Shown: positions 16,354 through 24,007 of the stretch, in pieces
How the letters are laid out: the number at the start of each line of letters is the position of its first letter
How positions within the stretch are numbered: position 1 is the stretch's first letter
Assembly: GCA_022340585.1 (NCBI GenBank)
Contig: JAJDNS010000136.1
Span: 1 to 42,168, forward strand
Source of the DNA: Acidobacteriota bacterium
Lineage (GTDB): Bacteria; Acidobacteriota; Vicinamibacteria; Fen-336
Reading direction: 5' to 3'
DNA length: 42,168 bases
Translations under genes and position numbers: made by a program
The notes under the pieces: model-generated
The model's database searches: none
What the model was told of the DNA's origin: nothing
What the model saw: the letters and a program-made list of their open reading frames with translations, nothing else

Positions 16354-16787
16354 TCAGGCGATTCCCATCTCCGCGTTGAGGGGGCCGACCGCGTACTTCC
16401 AGGCCAGGTAGTAGACCCCCATGCCGATGGGGATCATCGGAACCGCGAGATCCATCTGGATGGTGAACGTGTCGAAGAGACGCGTCAGCCGACTCCGGCC
16501 GGGACCAGGACGAGGACGAGCAGCGAGCCGAAGACGCCCACGGGGAGGCGCACCCGGGATCTCAGAGCGAGATACAGCACGTTCCAGAGGCCCCAGGCGT
16601 TGGGGACGACCGCCATCGGGAACAGGAACGCCCGGTCCAGGGGGAGCGCCGGATACCCGAGCACGAACTGGCTCGGAACCTCGAAGTAGTAGCTCCGGAA
16701 TGCCTGGACGACGACGATCACCAGGAGGAACAGTGTCGGGACGACGATGCCGGCCATGTAGGCCCGCAGGTAGGGATGTGGTCGCAT
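16354..16787 (-). pseudogene. Small multi-helix membrane protein broken by a one-base frameshift
   Basis: The N-terminal part (16787 to about 16488) encodes about 100 residues with three hydrophobic helices (GIVVPTLFLLVIVVVQAF; a WGLWNVLYLAL region; GVFGSLLVLVLVPAG) and stops at a TGA at 16485-16487. Directly beyond, in the other frame, a plausible continuation reads RLTRLFDTFTIQMDLAVP and then IPIGMGVYYLAWKYAVGP, ending at 16354-16356. Restoring one base near 16488 joins the two into a protein of about 144 residues. The start has a GGAGGG site. The protein is third in the minus-strand sigma/anti-sigma set. The family is not recognised. Either this is a real inactivating frameshift, a sequencing error, or programmed frameshifting, for which I see no slippery heptamer. 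Confidence 0.6.
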
Positions 16788-16798
16788 GGTTCCCTCCG

Positions 16799-17011
16799 TC
16801 ACAAGTGATAGGCGAGGAGCCAGAGCCAGCCGGGCCGCATCAACAGCGCGATCGCCACGACGGCGGCGATGCCCAGGTCCAGCCAGGACCATCCTCCCGG
16901 CGTACGACCCCGCGCCACGATGAGCGGCCACAGATCCCGTGGCGGGCCCGGGGCCGTCGTCGCCGGCATGGCTTCGCGGAGCAGCCTCTCCAGTCGTTCA
17001 TCTTCGGTCAT
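16799..17011 (-). CDS. Small anti-sigma-like membrane protein
   Basis: A 70-residue protein with an acidic N-terminus (MTEDERLERLLREAMP), a proline-rich middle containing RDLWPLI, and a C-terminal hydrophobic region (about 43-70, one long or two short helices). This layout is typical of the membrane-anchored partner encoded right after ECF sigma factors, which holds the sigma at the membrane. Its ATG overlaps the stop of the upstream sigma gene (ATGA at 17008-17011), the usual coupling for sigma/anti-sigma pairs. It has no zinc-binding HXXXCXXC motif, and the cytoplasmic part is unusually short. Because the sigma gene is broken, the protein may have lost its partner. The gene that follows starts 11 bp downstream. 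Confidence 0.6.
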   Translation of the reverse strand: MTEDERLERLLREAMPATTAPGPPRDLWPLIVARGRTPGGWSWLDLGIAAVVAIALLMRPGWLWLLAYHL

Positions 17012-17374
17012 GGTCGAATCCCCAGACGCGCCAGCTCCTTTCGAAGAGCCCTTGTGGCGCGAAACACGCGCGACTTGACGGTACCGATCGGGACATCCAG
17101 CGCATCGGCAATCTCGGCGTAGGCGCACCTCGCTCTCGAAGTGTCGATAGACCGCCTCGAACGCGGCCTGGTCACCCTGAACCAACCGGTCGAGAATGCT
17201 CCGATCCAGCGCGCCCCCCTCTCTCCACCTGGACTTGCTCGAGCTGGGCCCTGGAGGTTCCGTTGGAAAAAGGGGGAGGCCTTCCTGACTGACCTCCGGC
17301 GAGAAGTCACCGCCCACTGGCAGATCGGCCAAACGTTCCATTCGAACTCGTTCTGGAACGAGTTGAGTCGCCAA
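17008..17374 (-). pseudogene. ECF RNA polymerase sigma factor with the core deleted and frame lost
   Basis: Two pieces of one ECF sigma factor lie in different frames. The first, up to about 17122, contains DRSILDRLVQGDQAAFEAVYRHFESEVR, the start of sigma region 2. The second, starting YAEIADALDVPIGTVKSRVFRA and ending at 17008, is the helix-turn-helix of region 4 that reads the -35 box. About 95-100 codons in between (the rest of region 2, the linker and the start of region 4), normally present in a protein of about 180 residues, are missing, and the junction also shifts the frame. The product cannot bind core polymerase or melt a promoter in the normal way. The 5' boundary is uncertain (possible ATG at 17374). 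The ATGA overlap with the following anti-sigma-like gene is preserved. Deletion in the genome is the simplest reading, but an assembly collapse cannot be excluded. Confidence 0.7.
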
Positions 17375-17427
17375 GGTTCAAGTCTTCCGCGAGCCGACCG
17401 CCGCGCTCGAGGGGTGTTGTGCTGGGT

Positions 17428-18507
17428 CTACGGGAACAGCAATCCCTGCGCGCCGCCCTCGAGCCGCGGTGTTCGAAAGCGCGTCGTGTCGAGAGGCGGT
17501 GCCTGCTCACTCAGTCCGAGTCGGCTACAGGCGACCCCGAACCGCTTCTCCAGCATCTGGGCGTACGGGCCCTCTCCTCGGACACGCGCCCCGAACCGGG
17601 AGTCGTACAGCTTTCCCCCGCGGGTCTGACGGATGAGGCCCAGGACCCGGGACGCTCGATCGGGGTACTCGGCCTCCAGCCACTCGCCGAAGAGGTCCTT
17701 CACCTCGCGGGGCAGTCGGATGAGGACGTAGCGGGCCGAGGTGGCCCCAGCCTCGGCCGCGGCGTCGAGGATGGCCTCCAACTCCGCGTCGTTGAGCCCG
17801 GGGATCATCGGGGAGGCGAGGACGGTGACCGGCACGCCGGCGCGGGCGAGGTCGCGCATCGCGGTGAGCCGTCTGGACGGCGTCGGGGCTCGGGGCTCCA
17901 TCCGGCGGGCGAGCCCGGGGTCCACCGTGGTGAGGGACACCAGGACGGCGGCGAGGTGCCTCTCCGCCATGGCAGCGAGCAGGTCGAGGTCCCGCAGGAC
18001 CAGGTCCGACTTGGTGGCGATGGTGACCGGGTGCTCGTGCTCGGCCAGGACCTCGAGGAGCCGTCGCGTGAGCCGCAGGCGACGCTCGACCGGCTGATAC
18101 GGATCCGTGTTGGCGCCGAGGGCGATGGCCTGGACCCGGTAGCGCGGGCGGCCGAGCTCACGAGCGAGCTGTTCCGGCGCATCAGGCTTGGAGAAGAGGC
18201 GACTCTCGAAGTCCAGTCCGGGGGAGAGGCCGAGGTAGGCGTGGCTCGAGCGGGCAAAGCAGTAGACGCACCCGTGCTCGCAACCCCGGTAGGGGTTGAT
18301 CGACTGGTCGAAGGGGACATCGGGAGAGTCGTTGCGCGTGATGATCCCGCGGACTCGCTCCGGGGTGACGGTGGTCTCGACGGGAGCCGGCTCGTCCTCG
18401 GGAGCCCCGTCCGCCTCAGCCGGGGGAGCGTATCGCAGTCGTTCGAAGCGCCCCGCGGGATTGCTGACGGCGCCACGGGCTTTCGGAGGCGGCTGATGTC
18501 GACCCAG
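17428..18507 (-). CDS. PA0069-family radical SAM protein
   Basis: An iron-sulfur enzyme that would use S-adenosylmethionine to generate a radical. The 4Fe-4S site is CEHGCVYC (CX3CX2C; C76, C80, C83 counted from the proposed start) inside SINPYRGCEHGCVYCFARSS, the hallmark of the PA0069/SPL-like Rv2578c group. KARGAVSNPAGRFE near the N-terminus and the GANTDPYQPVER, TIATKSDLVLRD and ASPMIPGLND blocks fit that family. Length is 359 residues, as expected. The start is odd. No in-frame ATG, GTG or TTG exists between 18774 and the conserved N-terminal block, and using 18774 would overlap the sulfatase gene by more than 200 bp. A CTG at 18505-18507 has AGGAAGGAG six bases upstream, so I propose a CTG start. 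The biological substrate of the family is not established. Confidence 0.85.
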   Translation of the reverse strand: MGRHQPPPKARGAVSNPAGRFERLRYAPPAEADGAPEDEPAPVETTVTPERVRGIITRNDSPDVPFDQSINPYRGCEHGCVYCFARSSHAYLGLSPGLDFESRLFSKPDAPEQLARELGRPRYRVQAIALGANTDPYQPVERRLRLTRRLLEVLAEHEHPVTIATKSDLVLRDLDLLAAMAERHLAAVLVSLTTVDPGLARRMEPRAPTPSRRLTAMRDLARAGVPVTVLASPMIPGLNDAELEAILDAAAEAGATSARYVLIRLPREVKDLFGEWLEAEYPDRASRVLGLIRQTRGGKLYDSRFGARVRGEGPYAQMLEKRFGVACSRLGLSEQAPPLDTTRFRTPRLEGGAQGLLFP

Positions 18508-18556
18508 CGTCCACTCCTTCCTGTGCTCAGTCTGTTCGACGGTGTCTGGGTCGATT

Positions 18557-20116
18557 CTACCTTCGACCCACCTGCTGGCCTTCGCGGGGGAGCTTCGGGT
18601 GGTCTGCAGACTGGTCGGCCGGCGTCCGGGTTGTCGCGGACGGGGACCTCCATTCGGGGTTGGGTGAGGGCATGCGGGCGTCGACCTGCCGACGCCAGGC
18701 GTCCAGCTTCTCCCGGAGCTTGTCGGTGACCTCCGGCCGGGCGGCGGCCAGGTCGTGGGACTCCTGCTCGTCACGGCCGAGGTCGTACAGCTCGACGCGG
18801 TCGTCTTCGAGCCACTCGAGGAGCTTGAGATTCCCCGAGAGGATTGCCCCGGATGGCGTGCTCCCCGAGCCGTGGTAGTGGGGGAAGTGCCAGAAGAGGT
18901 CCCGTGACGCCAGGCTCCCCTCTCCCCGGAGCAGCGGCCACAGGCTCACTCCGTCCCGGTGCTGCTCCGGACGGAGAGCGAGCCCGGCCAGGGCCAGCAT
19001 GGTGGGGTAGAGGTCCGTGGTGACCGCTGGCGTGGCGACGACGCGGCCGGCCTCGAGGACGCCTGGCCACCGCACGATGAAGGGGATGCGGATGCCTCCC
19101 TCGTACAGCCAGCCCTTGCCGGCGCGCAGGGGGTGGTTGGAGGTGGGGATGTCGGGGCGTCCCTTTCGAAGTGTGCTCAGGCCGCCGTTGTCGGAGACGA
19201 AGAGCACGGCGGTGTGTGCCGTCAGCTCGAGATCGTCGAGGGCGTCCAGAATGCGCCCCAGGCTCTCGTCCAGGCTCTCGATCATGCCCGCGTAGACCGG
19301 ATGGTCCTGGCGGCCCTTCGTCACCGCGCTCGGGCCCTCGGGGGCGAGGAGGGGTCGTCGGGGCTCGGGAAGGTCCGCCGCTCGCCGTGCGTACTTCGCA
19401 GTGAGCTCCTCCTTCGACTCCAGGGGAGTGTGGACCGCGTAGTGCGACAGCACCAGAAGGAAGGGCGCGCCGGCGCTCTCGCGGAGAAAGCGCACCGCCT
19501 CCCCGGTGAGCCGATCGGTCAGGTAGTCCCCTTCTCGACCGTCGGCCAGATCGGGGACGTTGGTCACCGGCCACTTCTCGTTCTCGAACGGGTAGAAGTA
19601 CGAGCCGGGCTGACCGGCTTCGTTGACCGCGACGACGAAGTCGAAGCCCTGTGTCCCGGGCAGATACCCCCTGGCCCCGAGGTGCCACTTGCCGATGTAT
19701 CCCGTGTGGTAGCCCGCCTGGCGAAACGCTTCGCCCACGGTCAGCTCTTCCGGGGCCAGCTGGCGCACGTACTCCGCGGGCAGGAGCCTTCCCCTCGCCT
19801 CGCCCCCGATCCAGTTCGTCAGGTGCAGCCGTGCCGGGTGCTTGCCGGTCATGATGCTGGCACGTGTCGGTGAGCAGACCGGACTCGCGGAGTAGAAGCG
19901 GGTGAAGCGGACACCCTCGGCGGCCAGACGATCCGTGTGCGGCGTCAGGTAGAACGTGCTCCCGTAGGCCCCAGTGTCCGCCCATCCGAGGTCGTCGACG
20001 AGAAAGAGGACGAGGTTCGGCCGTTGCCGGGGGAGGGCGTCGCTGCTGCCGGCGCCGATGCCCGCCGACCCGAGAACGAGCATCAGTTGAAGCAGGACCG
20101 GCATCGGCATCTCCAT
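18557..20116 (-). CDS. Secreted sulfatase (arylsulfatase family)
   Basis: A 519-residue sulfatase with an N-terminal signal peptide (MEMPMPVLLQLMLVLGSAG and a following small-residue stretch), so it acts in the periplasm or outside. The core starts RPNLVLFLVDDLGWADTG, with the metal-binding Asp pair at 41-42. The active-site box CSPTR begins at C81 and gives the cysteine that must be oxidised to formylglycine. Downstream are GKWHLG and SDNGG, typical of type I sulfatases. It removes sulfate from a sugar or aryl ester. I chose the ATG at 20116 because the signal peptide begins there, and an extended -10 element lies just upstream. The only FGE-like domain in the window lacks active cysteines, so maturation needs an enzyme encoded elsewhere. 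It is divergent from the UroD-family gene. Confidence 0.9.
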   Translation of the reverse strand: MEMPMPVLLQLMLVLGSAGIGAGSSDALPRQRPNLVLFLVDDLGWADTGAYGSTFYLTPHTDRLAAEGVRFTRFYSASPVCSPTRASIMTGKHPARLHLTNWIGGEARGRLLPAEYVRQLAPEELTVGEAFRQAGYHTGYIGKWHLGARGYLPGTQGFDFVVAVNEAGQPGSYFYPFENEKWPVTNVPDLADGREGDYLTDRLTGEAVRFLRESAGAPFLLVLSHYAVHTPLESKEELTAKYARRAADLPEPRRPLLAPEGPSAVTKGRQDHPVYAGMIESLDESLGRILDALDDLELTAHTAVLFVSDNGGLSTLRKGRPDIPTSNHPLRAGKGWLYEGGIRIPFIVRWPGVLEAGRVVATPAVTTDLYPTMLALAGLALRPEQHRDGVSLWPLLRGEGSLASRDLFWHFPHYHGSGSTPSGAILSGNLKLLEWLEDDRVELYDLGRDEQESHDLAAARPEVTDKLREKLDAWRRQVDARMPSPNPEWRSPSATTRTPADQSADHPKLPREGQQVGRR

Positions 20117-20136
20117 GTGAGCGTGGACGTGGACGG

Positions 20137-20142
20137 ATTGTA
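20137..20142 (-). promoter_or_regulatory. Candidate extended -10 element for the sulfatase gene
   Basis: The minus strand reads TGG-TACAAT, a near-consensus extended -10 box, ending about 20 bases before the sulfatase ATG at 20116. There is no obvious -35 box, but extended -10 promoters can do without one. The implied leader is short (about 13 bases). Confidence 0.35.
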
Positions 20143-20241
20143 CCAGCCGACCCGCCGTGACCTGGGGCATACTTGCGGCGCAGAAGCGCGCCGCTTCCGC
20201 CTCCCCGAGAGTGCGGGGTGTGGCGACGGAGGAGACCACAC

Positions 20242-21264
20242 ATGAACGGCTACCAGCGCATCTCGGCCGTCTTCGCCGGTGAGCGCCCCGATCGAGTCCC
20301 GGTGATCCTCCACAACTTCATGATGGCCGCGCGGGAGGCGGGCCACGTCTTCTCGCAGTGGCGCCAGGACCCCGAGAAGATCGCCGGGAGCTTCATCCGG
20401 GCCGTGGAGACCTACGGCTTCGACGGAGTGATGTTCGATCTCGACACCGCGACCCTGGCCGGCGCCCTCGGGGTGCGGGTGGAGCAGCCGGAAGACGATC
20501 CCGCCCTTTCCCACGGGGCCTGCCTCCAGGACCTGGCCGAGGTCGATGAGCTGGAGCCGGTCGATGTGGGGGCCGACTCCCGAGTGCAGGTGTGGCTCGA
20601 GGCGGTCAGGCTCCTCGTGGCGCATTTCGGGGACGAGGTCCTCGTTCGTGGCAACTGCGATCAGGCCGCATTCTCCCTGGCCAGCATGATGCGAGGGTCG
20701 GCGGAGTGGATGATGGACCTCACCGATCCCGACAACCACGAGCGCGCGAGGACGCTGCTCGACCACTGCGGCGAGGCCCACCTGCAGTTCGTTCGGCTGA
20801 TGGCCGAGACCGGCGCCCACATGGCATCGTGCGGGGACAGCCCCGCCGGCCCCAGCCTGGTGTCTCCACGCATGTACCGGGATTTCGCGCTGCCCTGGGA
20901 GCGCCGCATCGTCGAGGAGGCCCACCGCCTCGGCCTCCCCTCCGTGATCCACATCTGCGGGCGGACCGAGCCCATTCTCGACGACATGCTGGAGACCGGC
21001 GCCGACGGCTTCGATCTCGACTACCAGACCGATGCCCGGGTGGCCCACGACAAGCTGAAGAACTCTGCGGTCTTCGTGGGGAACCTCGACCCCAGCGAGG
21101 TCCTCGGGCGCGGCACGCCCGCCCTCGTCGAGCAGAAGTGCCTGGAGCTCATCGAGATCTTCGCCGACACCCCGCGCTTCGTCCTGAACGCGGGCTGCGC
21201 CATCCCCGCCGACACCCCGCCCGAGAACGTCCGGGCGATGATCCGCGCGACGCGGAGGGCCTGA
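20242..21264 (+). CDS. Uroporphyrinogen decarboxylase family protein (MtaA/CmuA-type)
   Basis: A 340-residue cytoplasmic TIM-barrel protein of the URO-D superfamily. It has the zinc site expected of corrinoid methyltransferases (MtaA, MtbA, CmuA): HICG with H237 and C239, and a distant C319 in NAGCAIP. This favours methyl transfer to or from a thiol or corrinoid cofactor over decarboxylation of uroporphyrinogen. The N-terminus GERPDRVPV is typical of this side of the superfamily. The ATG at 20242 has GGAGGAG seven bases upstream. No corrinoid-binding protein or second methyltransferase lies next to it, so its partner and methyl donor cannot be deduced. It stands between a sulfatase (divergent) and a GH3 gene. 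Confidence 0.82.
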   Translation: MNGYQRISAVFAGERPDRVPVILHNFMMAAREAGHVFSQWRQDPEKIAGSFIRAVETYGFDGVMFDLDTATLAGALGVRVEQPEDDPALSHGACLQDLAEVDELEPVDVGADSRVQVWLEAVRLLVAHFGDEVLVRGNCDQAAFSLASMMRGSAEWMMDLTDPDNHERARTLLDHCGEAHLQFVRLMAETGAHMASCGDSPAGPSLVSPRMYRDFALPWERRIVEEAHRLGLPSVIHICGRTEPILDDMLETGADGFDLDYQTDARVAHDKLKNSAVFVGNLDPSEVLGRGTPALVEQKCLELIEIFADTPRFVLNAGCAIPADTPPENVRAMIRATRRA

Positions 21265-21320
21265 GCTCCAGGTCCGGCGCCCCAGCTCCTGCCCCCGCTG
21301 CGGGGAGGCCGGAGACGTGC

Positions 21321-21326
21321 TAGATT
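21321..21326 (+). promoter_or_regulatory. Candidate extended -10 element for the GH3 gene
   Basis: TGC-TAGATT lies 54 bases before the GH3 start codon, in the gap after the UroD-family gene, and would give a leader of roughly 47 bases. A matching -35 is not apparent. Confidence 0.35.
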
Positions 21327-21379
21327 CCCGTTCCGTGCGCAGCCCGGGCCTTCACGGTCCGGAGCCAGGAGAGCCCCGA

Positions 21380-23899
21380 ATGAAACGACACATCCTGGCC
21401 GTGTTCGGCATCCTCGCGTTGGCCGTCCTGCCCGCGGCCGGTGACGCCCCCGGCGTCCATCCAGGGGACTGGCCCCGGGTCCAGAGCGTGGTGAAGACGG
21501 ACCCGAAGGTCGAGGAGCGCGTCGAGGCGATCCTGGCGCGAATGACGCTCGAGGAGAAGGTCGGCCAGGTGCTCCAGCCCGACGTGCGGCGGGTGTCGCC
21601 CGAGGAGATCACGAAGTACAACATCGGCTCGGTGCTCAACGGGGGCGGTGGCTTCCCGAACGACGACAAGCACGCGAGCGTCCAGGACTGGCTGGCGCTG
21701 GCCGACGCCGCCTACGACGCGTCGGTGGACACGACCGACGGCGGCGTGGGCATCCCCATCCTCTGGGGCGTGGACGCGGTGCACGGGCACAACAACGTGA
21801 TCGGCGCGACGTTGTTTCCTCACAACATCGGGCTGGGGGCCGCGAACGACTCGGACCTGATGCGCCGCATCGGCGAGGTCACGGCGGAGGAGATGCGGGT
21901 CACCGGGCAGGACTGGAACTTTGGCCCGACCGTGGCGGTGCCCCGCGACGACCGCTGGGGGCGCACCTACGAGGGGTACTCGGAGGACCCGGAGATCGTC
22001 GCTGCCTACGCACCGATGATGGTCCTCGGCCTCCAGGGAACGCCTGGCGGCGGCAACTTCCTCGGATCTCACCACGTCATCTCGACGGCCAAGCACTTCC
22101 TGGGCGACGGCGGGACCGAAGGCGGCGTGGATCAGGGAGACAACCTCGCTTCGGAGAAGGAGCTGCGAGAGATTCACGGCGCCGGCTACGCGCCGGCGCT
22201 CGAGGCGGGTGTTCAGTCGGTGATGGCCTCCTTCAACAGCTGGCACGGCAGCAAGATGCACGGCAACCGGGGCCTGCTCACCGACGTCCTCAAGGGCCAG
22301 ATGGGCTTCGACGGCCTCGTGGTCGGCGACTGGAACGGCCACGCTCAGGTGCCAGGTTGCACCCCCGGCAGCTGCCCGGCGGCTCTCAACGCCGGCCTCG
22401 ACATGTACATGGTGCCCACCGACTGGAAGGAGCTCTACGAGAACACCCTGGCGCAGGCGCGCGCGGGTGAGATCCCGGCGCCGCGGCTGGACGACGCGGT
22501 GCGCCGCATCCTGCGGGTGAAGATCCGCGCCGGCCTATTCGAGGCGGGCCGTCCCTCGTCGCGCCCCCTCGCGGGAGATGCGAGCGCGCTCGGGACGCCC
22601 GAGCACCGTGCCGTGGCCCGCCAGGCGGTTCGTGAGTCGCTGGTGCTGCTGAAGAACAACGGCGGCCTGCTGCCGCTCGCCGGCGCGCAGCACGTGCTCG
22701 TGGCCGGTGACGGCGCCGACGACATCGGCAAGCAGACGGGAGGCTGGACGCTCACCTGGCAGGGCACCGGCAACGCGAAGTCCGACTTCCCCGGCGCCAG
22801 CTCGATCTGGGACGGCATCCACGGAGTCGTCGCGGCGGCGGGAGGGACGGCGGTACTCTCGCCCGATGGCGACCTCGATGCCGGGCAGAAGCCCGATGTC
22901 GCCATCGTGGTCTTCGGGGAGGATCCGTACGCCGAGGGGGTCGGCGATCGCCCGACCGTCGACTACCAGCCCGGGGGCAAGACCGACCTCGAGCTGCTCG
23001 ACAAGCTCAAGCAGGCCGGCATCAAGGTGGTGTCGGTGTTTCTCACCGGGCGGCCGCTGTGGGTGAACCCCGAGATCAACGCCTCCGATGCCTTTGTCGT
23101 GGCCTGGCTCCCGGGCTCGGAGGGCGACGGCGTCGCCGAGGTCCTGTTCAGGAAGGCAGACGGGTCCGTCAACCACGACTTCAAGGGGCGGCTGTCGTTC
23201 TCGTGGCCCAGGACGGCGGCCCAGGCGGTGGTGAACCGGGGGGACGCGGACTACGACCCGCAGTTCGCCTACGGCTACGGACTGACCTACGCCGAGCCAA
23301 TGGAGCTCGCCCCGCTCCCCGAGGACCGCGGCATCGCCGCCGCCCCCCCGGGTCCCAGCGTGTACTTCGACGGCGGCCCGGTCGCTCCCTGGCGGCTGTT
23401 CCTGGGCAGCCCGGCGAACTGGCTCGTCGAGGTCACGACCGCCCGGACGACGACCCAGGGCTCGGAGGACCTGGTGGTCGAGAGTATCGACCGGCGCGTG
23501 CAGGAGGACGCCCGGTCGGCACGCTGGGCGGGAACGGGTCTGGCGTACGTTGCCCTCTCCGCTCGCCCCGCCGTCGACATCAGCAGCCAGTCGAAGGAGG
23601 GCTTCGCGCTGGCCTTCGACGTCCGCGTGGACGAGCCGCCCACGGCCGCGGTGAGCCTGTCCATGAGCTGCGGAATGCCGTGCCGTGGCAGCGTCGACCT
23701 GATGCCGACGCTGGCCGAGCTGCCGTCGGGCGAATGGCACACCCTGCGCGTGCCCCTGAGCTGCCTGGCCGCCGCCGGCGCCGACATGACGAGGATCGAC
23801 TCGCCCTTCGGACTCCTGACGACGGGCAGGCTCTCGCTGGTGTTCTCCGACGTCCGGCTCGTGGCCGCGGACGACGGCCCCACCGTCTGCCCTCAGTAG
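21380..23899 (+). CDS. Secreted GH3 exo-beta-glucanase with C-terminal ExoP-like domain
   Basis: An 839-residue secreted glycoside hydrolase. It has a signal peptide (MKRHILAVFGILALAVLPAAG), then the GH3 barrel with MTLEEKVGQ, GVDAVHGHNN, KHFLGDGGTEGGVDQGDN and the nucleophile in GLVVGDWNGH (D317). The second GH3 domain has RESLVLLKNNGGLLPL and TWQGTGN. The motifs match the glucan 1,3-beta/1,4-beta-glucosidase group (barley ExoI, marine ExoP). The C-terminal about 150 residues (from about 690) form a beta-rich galactose-binding-like domain as in ExoP. It releases glucose from the ends of beta-glucans outside the cytoplasm. The start follows GGAGAG, and an upstream -10-like element is seen. 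The product sugar could enter by the SGLT-type symporter at 14728, although the genes are not linked as an operon. Confidence 0.92.
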   Translation: MKRHILAVFGILALAVLPAAGDAPGVHPGDWPRVQSVVKTDPKVEERVEAILARMTLEEKVGQVLQPDVRRVSPEEITKYNIGSVLNGGGGFPNDDKHASVQDWLALADAAYDASVDTTDGGVGIPILWGVDAVHGHNNVIGATLFPHNIGLGAANDSDLMRRIGEVTAEEMRVTGQDWNFGPTVAVPRDDRWGRTYEGYSEDPEIVAAYAPMMVLGLQGTPGGGNFLGSHHVISTAKHFLGDGGTEGGVDQGDNLASEKELREIHGAGYAPALEAGVQSVMASFNSWHGSKMHGNRGLLTDVLKGQMGFDGLVVGDWNGHAQVPGCTPGSCPAALNAGLDMYMVPTDWKELYENTLAQARAGEIPAPRLDDAVRRILRVKIRAGLFEAGRPSSRPLAGDASALGTPEHRAVARQAVRESLVLLKNNGGLLPLAGAQHVLVAGDGADDIGKQTGGWTLTWQGTGNAKSDFPGASSIWDGIHGVVAAAGGTAVLSPDGDLDAGQKPDVAIVVFGEDPYAEGVGDRPTVDYQPGGKTDLELLDKLKQAGIKVVSVFLTGRPLWVNPEINASDAFVVAWLPGSEGDGVAEVLFRKADGSVNHDFKGRLSFSWPRTAAQAVVNRGDADYDPQFAYGYGLTYAEPMELAPLPEDRGIAAAPPGPSVYFDGGPVAPWRLFLGSPANWLVEVTTARTTTQGSEDLVVESIDRRVQEDARSARWAGTGLAYVALSARPAVDISSQSKEGFALAFDVRVDEPPTAAVSLSMSCGMPCRGSVDLMPTLAELPSGEWHTLRVPLSCLAAAGADMTRIDSPFGLLTTGRLSLVFSDVRLVAADDGPTVCPQ

Positions 23900-24007
23900 A
23901 CGAGCCAGGGCGAGAGGCCGCCACCCGACTCCGCCGGCGGGGGACGCTCGAGCTCCGACCCCGCGGCCCGACGTCGAGGTCGCGCCGGCTCTCTTGGGAC
24001 GCGCGCC

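Noticed and set aside
18508..18774. ATG at 18774 as the start of the radical SAM protein
   Set aside because: It would overlap the sulfatase coding sequence by more than 200 bp and add 89 residues of basic, proline-rich sequence unlike the family.
23900..24007. Possible small gene or terminator between the convergent GH3 and LolA-like genes
   Set aside because: Short gap with no stem longer than about 5-6 bp and no plausible reading frame.
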